From assembly GCA_964579345.1 (NCBI GenBank), contig CAZOHB010000057.1, positions 1 to 14,894 on the forward strand: a DNA stretch of 14,894 nt. Reading direction: 5' to 3'. Of this stretch, positions 1 to 6,707 are shown piece after piece. Both the position numbers and the translations under genes were made by a program. The notes below the pieces were generated by a model. That model ran no database searches, was not told where the DNA came from, and worked only from the letters and a program-made list of their open reading frames with translations. The stretch's first letter is position 1, and each line of letters begins with the position of its first letter. The stretch is from RGIG5612 sp964579345. Lineage in GTDB: Bacteria; Bacillota; Clostridia; Lachnospirales; Lachnospiraceae.

Positions 1-62
1 TCGGATATATCCTTCTGATCATCATGCTTGCAGTTCGTCCGCAGGGTCTGTTCAGTAAGTAG
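1..62 (+). CDS. livH: branched-chain amino acid ABC transporter permease LivH, C-terminal end (partial)
   Basis: Only the last 19 codons are inside the window, ending with a TAG stop. The frame reads a hydrophobic helix followed by AVRPQGLFSK, which is the usual ending of LivH-type inner-membrane permeases (family knowledge: members commonly end in RPQGLFG or close to it). The gene is directly followed, 17 bases later, by livM in the same direction, which is the standard livH-livM order, so the two are almost certainly co-transcribed. Nothing can be said about the rest of the protein. Confidence 0.8.
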   Translation, partial: GYILLIIMLAVRPQGLFSK

Positions 63-79
63 GAAAGGAGGAAGAATAA

Positions 80-1114
80 ATGGAAGAAAACAAAAGCTTA
101 GCCTCCGCACATAAATCGATAAAAGTGGCTGACGGAATTCCGATGCTGATCATCTGCGCAGTAATCGTTGTAGCGCTTTATGTATTAGGAATCACAGGAA
201 TTTTCTCCAGCAACGTCATGAGATATCTGTTAAAGATATTCCTTTACATCACCTTAGGAGAAATGTGGAACTTACTGAGTGGTTTTACAGGCATGACCTC
301 CCTTGGTCAGCAGGCATTCATCGGTATGGCAGGTTATACGGTTGCCGTATTTACCTCCACATATAAAATGTCCTTCTGGCTTGGTATCCTGGTAGGTGCT
401 GTGATCGCTATCATCATGGCCCTGATCCTCTCCTTCATTCTGTTTAGAATGAGAGGTATGTATTTCGCAATTGCAACCTGGGTAGTTGCAGAAGCAATCT
501 GTACCTGGTTCAAGAGCTGGAAATACGTCAACATGGGTGGTGGTATGTCCATCAGCGCAAAGCCATATCCGAAGACTCCGGAGATTTATCTGATGTCCTT
601 AACTCTCTGCGTGATCGCCATGGTCGTAGTTTATGTTCTTCTTAGAACAAAGACCGGTCTTGGACTTACCGCTATGAGAGATGATGCAGATGCAGCAAGT
701 GCTGTTGGTGTTAACATCTTCAAGTCCAAACTTCTTGTTTATGTTATCGCAGCTCTCTTTACTGCTCTTGCAGGCGCTGTATTCTTCATCAACAAAGGAA
801 CGATCTATCCGGACAGTGGATTCGATATCAGCTGGACAGTATCCATGGTATTCATCGTTATCTTAGGTGGTGTCGGAACGGTTTCCGGTCCGATCCTCGG
901 AGCGATCGTATACGTTATCTTAAGCGAGTTCTTAGCAAAATTCCCTGGATGGTCCAACATCATCTTAGGTGCAATTGCTATCCTTGTTATTCTGTTCCTG
1001 CCTGACGGCATCATGGGAACACTGCAGAAGAAACTCCACTTCGAGGTCTTCTCTCAGAAACGTTTCTCTGAGCACAAGAAGGCAAAGAAAGCAGCGAAAA
1101 AGGCAGCAGCTTAA
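80..1114 (+). CDS. livM: branched-chain amino acid ABC transporter permease LivM
   Basis: Second membrane permease of a leucine/isoleucine/valine (HAAT-family) ABC importer. It would pair with LivH to form the channel, driven by LivG/LivF ATPases and fed by an extracellular binding protein. The 344-residue product has about nine to ten hydrophobic segments. Around residues 198-235 it carries the cytoplasmic coupling region typical of LivM, seen as AMRDDADAASAVGVN followed by K-L-x-VYVIAALFTALAGA. Later come the glycine-rich GGVGTVSGPILGA and the ending FLPDGIMGTL, both family hallmarks. The start is fixed by a strong AGGAAAGGAGG ribosome site at 61-71, eight bases before ATG. The C-terminus has an extra lysine/alanine-rich basic tail (KKAKKAAKKAAA). 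A terminator follows at once, so this is the last gene of its transcript; livG and livF, if present, are not downstream here. Confidence 0.93.
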   Translation: MEENKSLASAHKSIKVADGIPMLIICAVIVVALYVLGITGIFSSNVMRYLLKIFLYITLGEMWNLLSGFTGMTSLGQQAFIGMAGYTVAVFTSTYKMSFWLGILVGAVIAIIMALILSFILFRMRGMYFAIATWVVAEAICTWFKSWKYVNMGGGMSISAKPYPKTPEIYLMSLTLCVIAMVVVYVLLRTKTGLGLTAMRDDADAASAVGVNIFKSKLLVYVIAALFTALAGAVFFINKGTIYPDSGFDISWTVSMVFIVILGGVGTVSGPILGAIVYVILSEFLAKFPGWSNIILGAIAILVILFLPDGIMGTLQKKLHFEVFSQKRFSEHKKAKKAAKKAAA

Positions 1115-1145
1115 GACAAACACAAAATTGAATCTTTTCAATCAG

Positions 1146-1174
1146 CAGGGAGCGGCAACGCTCCCTGTTTTTTT
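1146..1174 (+). terminator. rho-independent terminator after livM
   Basis: A nearly perfect GC-rich hairpin (arms CAGGGAGCG and CGCTCCCTG, loop GCAA) is followed directly by seven Ts. It lies 31 bases after the livM stop and separates the transporter from the acyl-CoA ligase genes. Confidence 0.93.
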
Positions 1175-1246
1175 GCATAAAAAAGAGTACCGGCAGATTC
1201 CCGATATTGGTTGCTAAATAGGGCGTAATAGAGTAAAATACGTTAG

Positions 1247-1275
1247 TTGCGTATACATTTTTGGACGACTATTAA
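1247..1275 (+). promoter_or_regulatory. possible sigma-A promoter for the acyl-CoA ligase genes
   Basis: TTGCGT (1247-1252) and TATTAA (1270-1275) are separated by exactly 17 bases, in an AT-rich stretch between the livM terminator and the ligase start at 1326. The spacing is ideal but both hexamers deviate from consensus, so this is a guess supported mainly by position. Confidence 0.4.
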
Positions 1276-1325
1276 TAAGGTAACTTTTTATTCATACATC
1301 ACGGGAATGAGAAAGGTAAAGAGCT

Positions 1326-3137
1326 ATGGAGACAATTACAGCTAAAACACCATGGAAGGATTATTTGGGAGAACTGCCGTTCCACCTGGATTACTTTGAC
1401 GGCACTCTTTATGAAGGCGTAAAGAAAGCGGCAGAGGAGTATCCGAATTATGTAGCATTCGATTTTATGGGATCTTCCACAACATACAGGAAAATGCTTT
1501 CTGAGATCCAGCGCTGCGCTAAGTCCTTAAGAACGCTTGGCGTAAGAGAAGGCGACCGCGTAACGATCGCACTTCCGAACTGCCCGCAGGCAATTTATGC
1601 ATTCTATGCATTAAACTGCATCGGCGCGATTGGAAACATGGTCCATCCGCTTTCCGCAGAAAAAGAGCTGGAATTCTATATCAACGAATCCAACAGTATT
1701 ACGGTTATCACACTGGATCAGTTCTATGGAAAATTTGAAGCGATCCGTCAGAATACAAATCTTGTAAACGTTGTGCTTGCAAGTATTAAAGACGAACTTT
1801 CCAAACCGCTCAAAGCCGGCTATATGCTGACAGAGGGAAGAAAGATCGCAAAGATCCCGAAGGATGCTCCGGTCATTCGCTGGAAGGAATTCATGAACAT
1901 CGGAAAAGCATGCTTCTGGAATTACGAAGTTCATAAAGACGCAGATGCGACAGCAGCGATCCTGTATTCCGGCGGAACAACAGGAACGACGAAGGGCATC
2001 GAACTGACCAATAAAAACTTTAATGCACTTGCTGCACAGATCGTCGGCGTAAACCAGATGTTCCGTCCGGGCGATAAGATGCTTGCTGCAATGCCGGTCT
2101 TCCACGGATTCGGTCTTGGAGTCTGCATCCACTCCATGCTGTTTAACGGCGGACGCTGTATCTTAGTTCCGCGTTTTACTGCAGAGAGCTACGCGAAACT
2201 GATCACTAAATATAAATGCAACTTTATCGCAGGCGTGCCGACTCTTTATGAAGCTCTGCTTCGTCTTTCCACAATGGAAAAAGCGGATCTTTCCTGCTTA
2301 AAGGGCGTCTTCTCCGGCGGTGACTCTTTAAGTATTGAGCTGAAGAAGAAATTCGATAAATTCTTATATGACCATAATGCAACCATTCAGGTTCGTGAAG
2401 GATATGGAACAACGGAAACGGTTACAGCATGCTGCTTAACTCCTCCGACAAGAGCAAAAGAAGGCAGCATCGGCGTTCCGTTCCCGGATACTTACATCAA
2501 GATCGTAAAACCGGATACCGATGAGGAACTTCCGTACGGCGAAGAGGGCGAGATTCTTCTGGCTGGTCCGACTGCAATGAAATGCTACATGGACAATCCG
2601 GAAGAGACCGCGAAGACCCTGCGCCACCACAGCGACGGCCTGACCTGGGTCTACACAGGAGACCTCGGAATCATGGATGAGGAAGGTTATGTATACTTCC
2701 GCGGCCGTTCAAAGAGAATGATCGTAAGCTCCGGCTACAATATTTATCCGGCACAGATGGAAAACATCTTAGATGCAAACAAGATGGTTCATATGAGCTG
2801 CGTCATCGGTGTCCCGGATGATTACAAGATGCAGAAAGTCAAAGCATTTGTTGTCCTGAAACCGGAGTATCCGGCAAATGAAGACACATGGCTGAAGCTG
2901 ATGGCTTACTGCAAGAAACATGTTGCTAAATACGCGATGCCGTATGATATCGAATTCCGTCAGGATCTTCCGAAGACACTGGTAGGAAAGGTTGCATACC
3001 GTATGCTCGAGGAGGAAGAGCTGGCAAAGATCGCCGCTCAGACGGAAGAGGAAAAGGCTGCTCCGGACCAGGTCGATGAGAAGAGAGAAAAGATCGAAGC
3101 AGCGGTTCGCGAGTTAGAAGCAGAAGAAGGCAAATAA
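1326..3137 (+). CDS. class I adenylate-forming acyl-CoA ligase (first of a tandem pair)
   Basis: AMP-dependent synthetase/ligase of 603 residues, expected to activate a carboxylic acid with ATP and transfer it to CoA. Visible family motifs, in order: phosphate-binding A3 loop LYSGGTTGTTKG (about 213-224), A5 GYGTTET (359-365), A7 YTGDLG (443-448), hinge A8 GRSKRM plus SSGYNIYP (from 460), and A10 PKTLVGK with the catalytic lysine at about 555. All catalytic positions look intact. No signal peptide or membrane segment is evident, so it should be cytoplasmic. The tail after A10 (from about residue 565) is unusually long, Glu/Lys-rich and probably coiled coil. ATG is preceded by GAGAAAGG at about 1311-1317. 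A second, very similar ligase follows 108 bases later. The acid substrate cannot be read from the sequence; general similarity is to the medium/long-chain fatty acid ligase branch, and proximity to livHM hints weakly at branched-chain or amino-acid-derived acids. Confidence 0.92.
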   Translation: METITAKTPWKDYLGELPFHLDYFDGTLYEGVKKAAEEYPNYVAFDFMGSSTTYRKMLSEIQRCAKSLRTLGVREGDRVTIALPNCPQAIYAFYALNCIGAIGNMVHPLSAEKELEFYINESNSITVITLDQFYGKFEAIRQNTNLVNVVLASIKDELSKPLKAGYMLTEGRKIAKIPKDAPVIRWKEFMNIGKACFWNYEVHKDADATAAILYSGGTTGTTKGIELTNKNFNALAAQIVGVNQMFRPGDKMLAAMPVFHGFGLGVCIHSMLFNGGRCILVPRFTAESYAKLITKYKCNFIAGVPTLYEALLRLSTMEKADLSCLKGVFSGGDSLSIELKKKFDKFLYDHNATIQVREGYGTTETVTACCLTPPTRAKEGSIGVPFPDTYIKIVKPDTDEELPYGEEGEILLAGPTAMKCYMDNPEETAKTLRHHSDGLTWVYTGDLGIMDEEGYVYFRGRSKRMIVSSGYNIYPAQMENILDANKMVHMSCVIGVPDDYKMQKVKAFVVLKPEYPANEDTWLKLMAYCKKHVAKYAMPYDIEFRQDLPKTLVGKVAYRMLEEEELAKIAAQTEEEKAAPDQVDEKREKIEAAVRELEAEEGK

Positions 3138-3140
3138 TCC

Positions 3141-3187
3141 GCGGAAGATATCCTCCGCCAAATCTCGCTGGGGCGAGATTTGAAAAA
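3141..3187 (+). other. two adjacent hairpins between the tandem ligase genes
   Basis: The spacer after the first ligase has a short hairpin (GCGGA 3141-3145 / TCCGC 3154-3158), then a perfect 9-bp stem AAATCTCGC (3160-3168) / GCGAGATTT (3173-3181) with loop TGGG. As it is followed by As and not Ts on the plus strand, it does not look like a classical terminator; it may stabilise or process the transcript. A diverged copy of the same spacer follows the second ligase. Confidence 0.6.
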
Positions 3188-3245
3188 AGATAGAGAAAGT
3201 AAGTAAACAAGACAACATCAGGAAAGGCTAGTTTGAGTAGAGAGA

Positions 3246-4142
3246 ATGGTTGAGATGGATAATATGAAAGTAAAAGCACCTTGGAAAGATCATATGGGAG
3301 ACTTGCCTTTCCACCTGGAATATTTTCAGGGAACTCTTTATGAGGCAGTGAAAAAGACAGTGTCCGAATATCCGGACAATATCGCACTGACCTTTATGGG
3401 CAAAAATATCTCGTATAAAAAAATGCTGCACGAGATCCAGCGCTGCGCGAGATCGTTTAAAATGTGCGGCGTGCGAAAGGGAGACCGCGTCACGATCGCG
3501 ATGCCGAACTGCCCGCAGGCAATTTATGCATTTTATGCATTAAGCTGCATCGGCGCGATCGCCAACATGGTGCATCCGCTGTCCGCGGAAAAAGAGCTGG
3601 AGTTTTATCTGAAAAATTCCGGCAGCCGCGTAGCTGTGACACTGGATCAGTTCTATGGAAAATTTGCGGCTGTGCTCGAAAACACGGAAGTGGAGAGTCT
3701 GATCATTGCCCGCATTGTGGACGAACTGCCGCTGGCACTGCGCGGACCGTATATGCTGACCGAAGGCAGAAAGATCCCGCCGATTCCGAAGGACGCGCCG
3801 ATCCTCTGGTGGGGCGAGTTCCTGAATCTTGGAAGACGCTGTCACTGGCGGTATGAGATGCACACAGAGCCGAACGATACGGCCGTGATCCTGTATTCCG
3901 GCGGAACGACAGGAACAACAAAAGGCATCGAGCTGACGAACCTGAACTTCAACGCATCCGGCAAAGAAATCGTCGGTGTGAACCAGATGTTCCGTCCTGG
4001 CGACCGGATGCTCGCAGCGATGCCAATCTTCCACGGTTTCGGATTAAGTGTCTGCATCCACTCCATGATGATGCACGGCGGAAGAAGTATTCTGGTTCCG
4101 CGTTTTACGGCGGCCAGCTACGCAAAACTGATCGTAAGGTAG
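3246..4142 (+). pseudogene. class I acyl-CoA ligase, second of the pair, N-terminal part (reading frame broken at 4140)
   Basis: This is the 5' half of a second adenylate-forming ligase, closely similar to the first along its whole length. It contains the A3 loop LYSGGTTGTTKG (from residue 216) and the same flanking segments (DLPFHLEYF, PNCPQAIYAFYAL, VNQMFRPGD). It stops at a TAG (4140-4142) exactly where an unrelated sequence begins. The 3' half continues after the N run at 4354-5256, and the join AGG (4137-4139) to TAC (4399-4401) restores the frame (LIVR-YRCNF; the paralogue has LITK-YKCNF). Joined, the protein has about 583 residues and all motifs. I infer that the gene is intact in the organism and that the break is an assembly join or a minor allele. 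Start: ATG 3246 is given, but ATG 3255 would match the paralogue's N-terminal length better; neither has a strong ribosome site. Confidence 0.8.
4095..4141 (+). repeat. 47-bp direct repeat, copy 1 (left side of gap)
   Basis: The 47 bases from GTTCCGCGTTTTACGG to ATCGTAAGGTA are repeated without change at 4354-4400, on the other side of the N run. Both copies are ligase coding sequence (VPRFTAASYAKLIVR). An exact overlap beginning at the first base after the Ns is what two contig ends sharing a k-mer-sized overlap would look like. A real duplication around an insertion is possible but far longer than the target duplications of known insertion elements. Confidence 0.9.
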
Positions 4143-4343
4143 ACTTTCTTAGGTTGTTAATTCTTTTAAGACCTTTTTCATCTAAGTTTAGTTTCTCCAA
4201 GTATTTGTTTATTGTGTCTTCTTTAGTTGCGTGTACTAGCTTATGTGCTTCTGTACATAACCAAACAAGATTTTTATATTCATCTGTCCCACCTTTACTC
4301 TTAGGTTTCTTATGATGACACTCCATTTCCCCTATAATTAGTG
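4105..4343 (-). pseudogene. ltrA-like: group II intron reverse transcriptase/maturase, C-terminal HNH domain (partial)
   Basis: The minus-strand frame is open from the N run. An internal ATG lies at 4326, but LIIGE is readable before it, so the true start is upstream and lost. The protein shows ECHHKKPKSKGGTDEYKNLV followed by W-L-C-x-x-x-HKLVHA, the HNH nuclease signature found at the end of bacterial group II intron proteins, where it nicks the second target DNA strand during retrohoming. The following helix (KYLEKLNLDEKGLKRINNLRK) is also typical of the C-terminus of these proteins, which normally end a few residues later. Residues after the junction (TLRSVLRSWPP) are antisense ligase sequence and not native. 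No reverse transcriptase domain lies in the window. Confidence 0.75.
4142..4343 (-). mobile_element. group II intron fragment (3' part of the maturase gene), truncated at both sides
   Basis: AT-rich sequence, in clear contrast to the GC-rich ligase around it. On the minus strand it encodes the C-terminal HNH domain of a group II intron reverse transcriptase/maturase. The right side is cut by the assembly gap. At the left junction the maturase reading frame runs straight into the ligase antisense strand after NNLRKS, so no stop codon, domain V, domain VI or intron 3' end is present. A true full-length intron inserted here would show those parts, so the left junction is either a deletion end or a chimeric join. 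Confidence 0.7.
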
Positions 4344-4353
4344 NNNNNNNNNN
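4344..4353. other. assembly gap (10 N)
   Basis: Ten undefined bases join the group II intron fragment to the second 47-bp copy. A round number of Ns indicates a scaffold gap of unknown true size. Confidence 0.98.
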
Positions 4354-4400
4354 GTTCCGCGTTTTACGGCGGCCAGCTACGCAAAACTGATCGTAAGGTA
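4354..4400 (+). repeat. 47-bp direct repeat, copy 2 (right side of gap)
   Basis: Identical to 4095-4141; begins at the first base after the Ns and is in frame with the remaining 3' half of the second ligase. Confidence 0.9.
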
Positions 4401-5256
4401 CAGATGCAATTTCCTTGCCGGTGTGCCGACGCTTTATGAAGCACTGACCCGTCTTCCGGAAATGAAAAACGCAGATCTGTCCTGCTTAAAGGGTGTCTTC
4501 TCCGGCGGCGATACACTGTCGATCGCGCTGAAGAAAAAGTTTGATGAATTCTTAGAGGACCACGGAGCTGTGATCCAGGTAAGAGAAGGCTACGGCGCAA
4601 CGGAAACTGTAGGTGCATGCTGCCTGACACCGCCGACCCTTCACAAAGAGGGAAGCATCGGCGTTCCGTTCCCGGATACCTATTTCAAGATCGTAAATCC
4701 GGAGACCGGCGACGAGCAGCCGTACGGTGAAGAGGGCGAGATCCTTGTTTCCGGCCCGACGGTCATGAAGGGATATTTCAATGATCCGGTCGAGACGGAG
4801 AAAACGCTGCGTTATCATGCAGACGGCATGCGCTGGCTTTATACCGGCGACCTTGGCATTATGGACAACGAAGGTTTCGTATATTTCCGCGGCCGTTCAA
4901 AACGTATGATCGTAAGCTCGGGCTACAATATTTATCCGGCTCAGATGGAGAACGTGCTGGACGCGAACAAGATGATCCACCAGAGCTGTGTTATCGGCGT
5001 GCCTGATGATTACCGGATGCATAAAGTCAAAGCTTTCGTTGTTCTGGAAGAGGGAGTTCCGGCGAACGAGGACACCTGGCTCAAGCTGATGGCATACTGC
5101 AAGAAGAACTTCGCTCGTTATGCGATGCCGTATGATATTGAGTTCCGCGAGGAGCTGCCGAAGACGCTGATCGGTAAGGTCGCTTACCGTGCGCTTGAGG
5201 AGGAAGAGCGCGAGAAGGCTTACCAGGCAGTTGAGCGCGACCCGGACGAAGAGTAA
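4354..5256 (+). pseudogene. class I acyl-CoA ligase, second of the pair, C-terminal part
   Basis: This is the 3' half of the second adenylate-forming ligase, open from the first base after the gap. It contains the A5 motif GYGATET, A7 YTGDLG, A8 GRSKRM with SSGYNIYP, and A10 PKTLIGK with the catalytic lysine, all matching the first ligase. The first 47 bases duplicate the end of the N-terminal part. If joined, the enzyme is complete. Compared with the first copy, the C-terminal acidic extension is about 20 residues shorter. It has no start signal of its own: the GTG at 4423 is an ordinary internal valine codon. It is followed by a 159-base spacer and the E2-like gene in the same direction, so the ligases and the E2-like protein probably share a transcript. 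Confidence 0.85.
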
Positions 5257-5265
5257 AATTATCAC

Positions 5266-5343
5266 GCAGTGGAAGATAACCTCTGCCTTTATAGGCGGTG
5301 AGGAGATTTGAATACTTGCTCCCGCAGGGGAAGCGGGAACCGA
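5266..5343 (+). other. structured spacer between second ligase and E2-like gene
   Basis: The first 50 bases match the post-ligase-1 spacer in layout (GGAAGAT, then CCTC-GCC, then GAGATTTGAA), evidence that the ligase was duplicated together with its 3' flank. It also holds a hairpin TCCCGC (5320-5325) / GCGGGA (5333-5338). The right arm with its flank (GAAGCGGGAACCGA, 5330-5343) recurs with one change at 5382-5395, just before the ribosome site of the next gene. Function is unknown; no T-run follows, so it is not a terminator. Confidence 0.5.
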
Positions 5344-5415
5344 AGTTAGATAATATTAAAAATTGCTTCTGCTTAGGGCTTGAAGCGGGAGCCGACCAAT
5401 GGGAGGTCAGAAACA

Positions 5416-6294
5416 ATGGCAAAGAAAAAAGAACGCCGCCGTTTTGGTGACAGAAAAGACGGAAAGCTGATCCGCGATCTGGATCCGATGCACGTGATCA
5501 CACCGGTTCTTTACCCGAACCGCTGTGACAACGAAGCTTATATTTCCGAACGGATCGACCTTGCTCCGATCCGTGCATATCTGGACAAGATCAATCAGGA
5601 CGAGGAAGTCTTTCCGTACACCGTCTTTCATATCATTGTAACGGCGGTCATCAAGACGCTGACGCTTCGTCCGAAGATGAACCGCTTCGTGGCGAACAAA
5701 CTGATGTATCAGAGAAATGAAGTTTCCGCGTCTTTCGTCGTGAAAAAGCTTTTTACGGATGAAGGTGCAGAAGCGCTCGCGATCATCCACGCAGAGGATG
5801 AGGATACCAGAACAACGATCCATGAAAAACTGTTCAAGCAGATCAGCGTCAGCCGCAGCGATCAGATCGACCGTTCTTCGGAGAGCATGGACATCGTTAG
5901 CCGGATGCCGCGCCGTCTGACAAGAGCATTCTGCGAATTCTGCTGCTTCCTGGACAAGATTGGAAAATGCCCGGAAGTCCTGATCGGCACAGATCCGTAT
6001 TATACGTCCTGCGTATTATCGAATCTCGGCTCGATCAAGCTTAAGAGCGGCTACCACCACCTCACCAACTGGGGCACGTGCTCCCTGTTTGTGATCATTG
6101 GCGAGATCAAGAAAACGGTATCGATCGATGAAAACGAGCAGACGGTGATCAAAGAGACTGTCGACCTCGGCATTACCGTTGACGAGCGTCTTGCAGACGG
6201 CTATTACTATTCCAAGTCGATCCGCCTGCTGAAGAAACTCCTCGCAAATCCGGAGCTCCTGGACCTGCCGATGAACGAGCCGGTGGAGTACTAA
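5416..6294 (+). CDS. 2-oxoacid dehydrogenase E2 / chloramphenicol acetyltransferase-fold protein lacking the active-site histidine
   Basis: A 292-residue protein corresponding to the catalytic acyltransferase domain of dihydrolipoamide acyltransferases (E2) and CAT enzymes, which move acyl groups from acyl-CoA. There is no lipoyl domain and no E1/E3-binding domain. Supporting segments are PYTVFHIIVTAVIKTL and LRPKMNRFV near the N-terminus, then SNLGSIKLKSGYHHLTNWGT, and the C-terminal ITVDERLADGYYYSK. In true E2/CAT enzymes the last motif is DHRxxDG or HHxxxDG with a catalytic His; here residues 256-262 read DERLADG, so Glu257 stands where His is expected. It may be an acyl-CoA-binding or otherwise altered acyltransferase. 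Start: ATG 5416 has GGGAGGT at 5401-5407; an in-frame TTG at 5380 has no comparable site. It follows two acyl-CoA ligases and ends at a strong terminator. Confidence 0.8.
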   Translation: MAKKKERRRFGDRKDGKLIRDLDPMHVITPVLYPNRCDNEAYISERIDLAPIRAYLDKINQDEEVFPYTVFHIIVTAVIKTLTLRPKMNRFVANKLMYQRNEVSASFVVKKLFTDEGAEALAIIHAEDEDTRTTIHEKLFKQISVSRSDQIDRSSESMDIVSRMPRRLTRAFCEFCCFLDKIGKCPEVLIGTDPYYTSCVLSNLGSIKLKSGYHHLTNWGTCSLFVIIGEIKKTVSIDENEQTVIKETVDLGITVDERLADGYYYSKSIRLLKKLLANPELLDLPMNEPVEY

Positions 6295-6334
6295 AAAGAG
6301 TAGAAACGAAATAATTCAATATACGCATAACTGC

Positions 6335-6362
6335 AAAGCTGCCCGAACCGGGCAGCTTTTTT
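6335..6362 (+). terminator. rho-independent terminator after the E2-like gene
   Basis: Perfect 8-bp GC-rich stem GCTGCCCG / CGGGCAGC with loop AAC, extended by AAA/TTT pairing and followed by a run of Ts, 41 bases after the stop codon. It closes the ligase-ligase-E2 transcript. Confidence 0.94.
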
Positions 6363-6481
6363 ACATCACAAAATCCGGAAAAAAGTAAACCTTGAAAGAG
6401 GTGTTGGCCGGTGTTATTCTGATTTTCTAAACGTTCTGTATCTGCAAAGATCAAATATTTTTCGAGTGACAATTTAAAAGA

Positions 6482-6529
6482 AATTGTCCCACGCCCCGCG
6501 AATTGTCCCACGCCCCGCGGGTCGTGGGA
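6482..6529. repeat. 19-bp tandem repeat with overlapping hairpin
   Basis: AATTGTCCCACGCCCCGCG occurs twice head to tail (6482-6500 and 6501-6519) without a mismatch. The second copy then pairs with the bases behind it: TCCCACG (6506-6512) with CGTGGGA (6523-6529), and an inner CC/GG pair. GC content is much higher than in the AT-rich surroundings. This lies in a 345-base gene-free stretch (6363-6707), in which I see no other feature beyond an isolated TATAAT at 6607-6612. It is probably a dispersed intergenic repeat. Confidence 0.75.
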
Positions 6530-6707
6530 TAGAAGAAGACAAAAGATTCCGCTGCCGGAGAGTCCCTGTGTAAACATTAGGACCCGCCGGTCTGTTTCGC
6601 ATTCTATATAATTTGAGTTTTACTTTTACATATTGAGGCAACAGAAAGAATAGCTGTTTTCTTATTCTTTATATTATGTAATTTGCTTTTAAAGAGGGGG
6701 AATTGTC

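Noticed and set aside
3160..3187. Rho-independent terminator between the two ligases
   Set aside because: The 9-bp hairpin is perfect but is followed by GAAAAAAG, not by Ts, on the coding strand; on the other strand there is no gene ending here.
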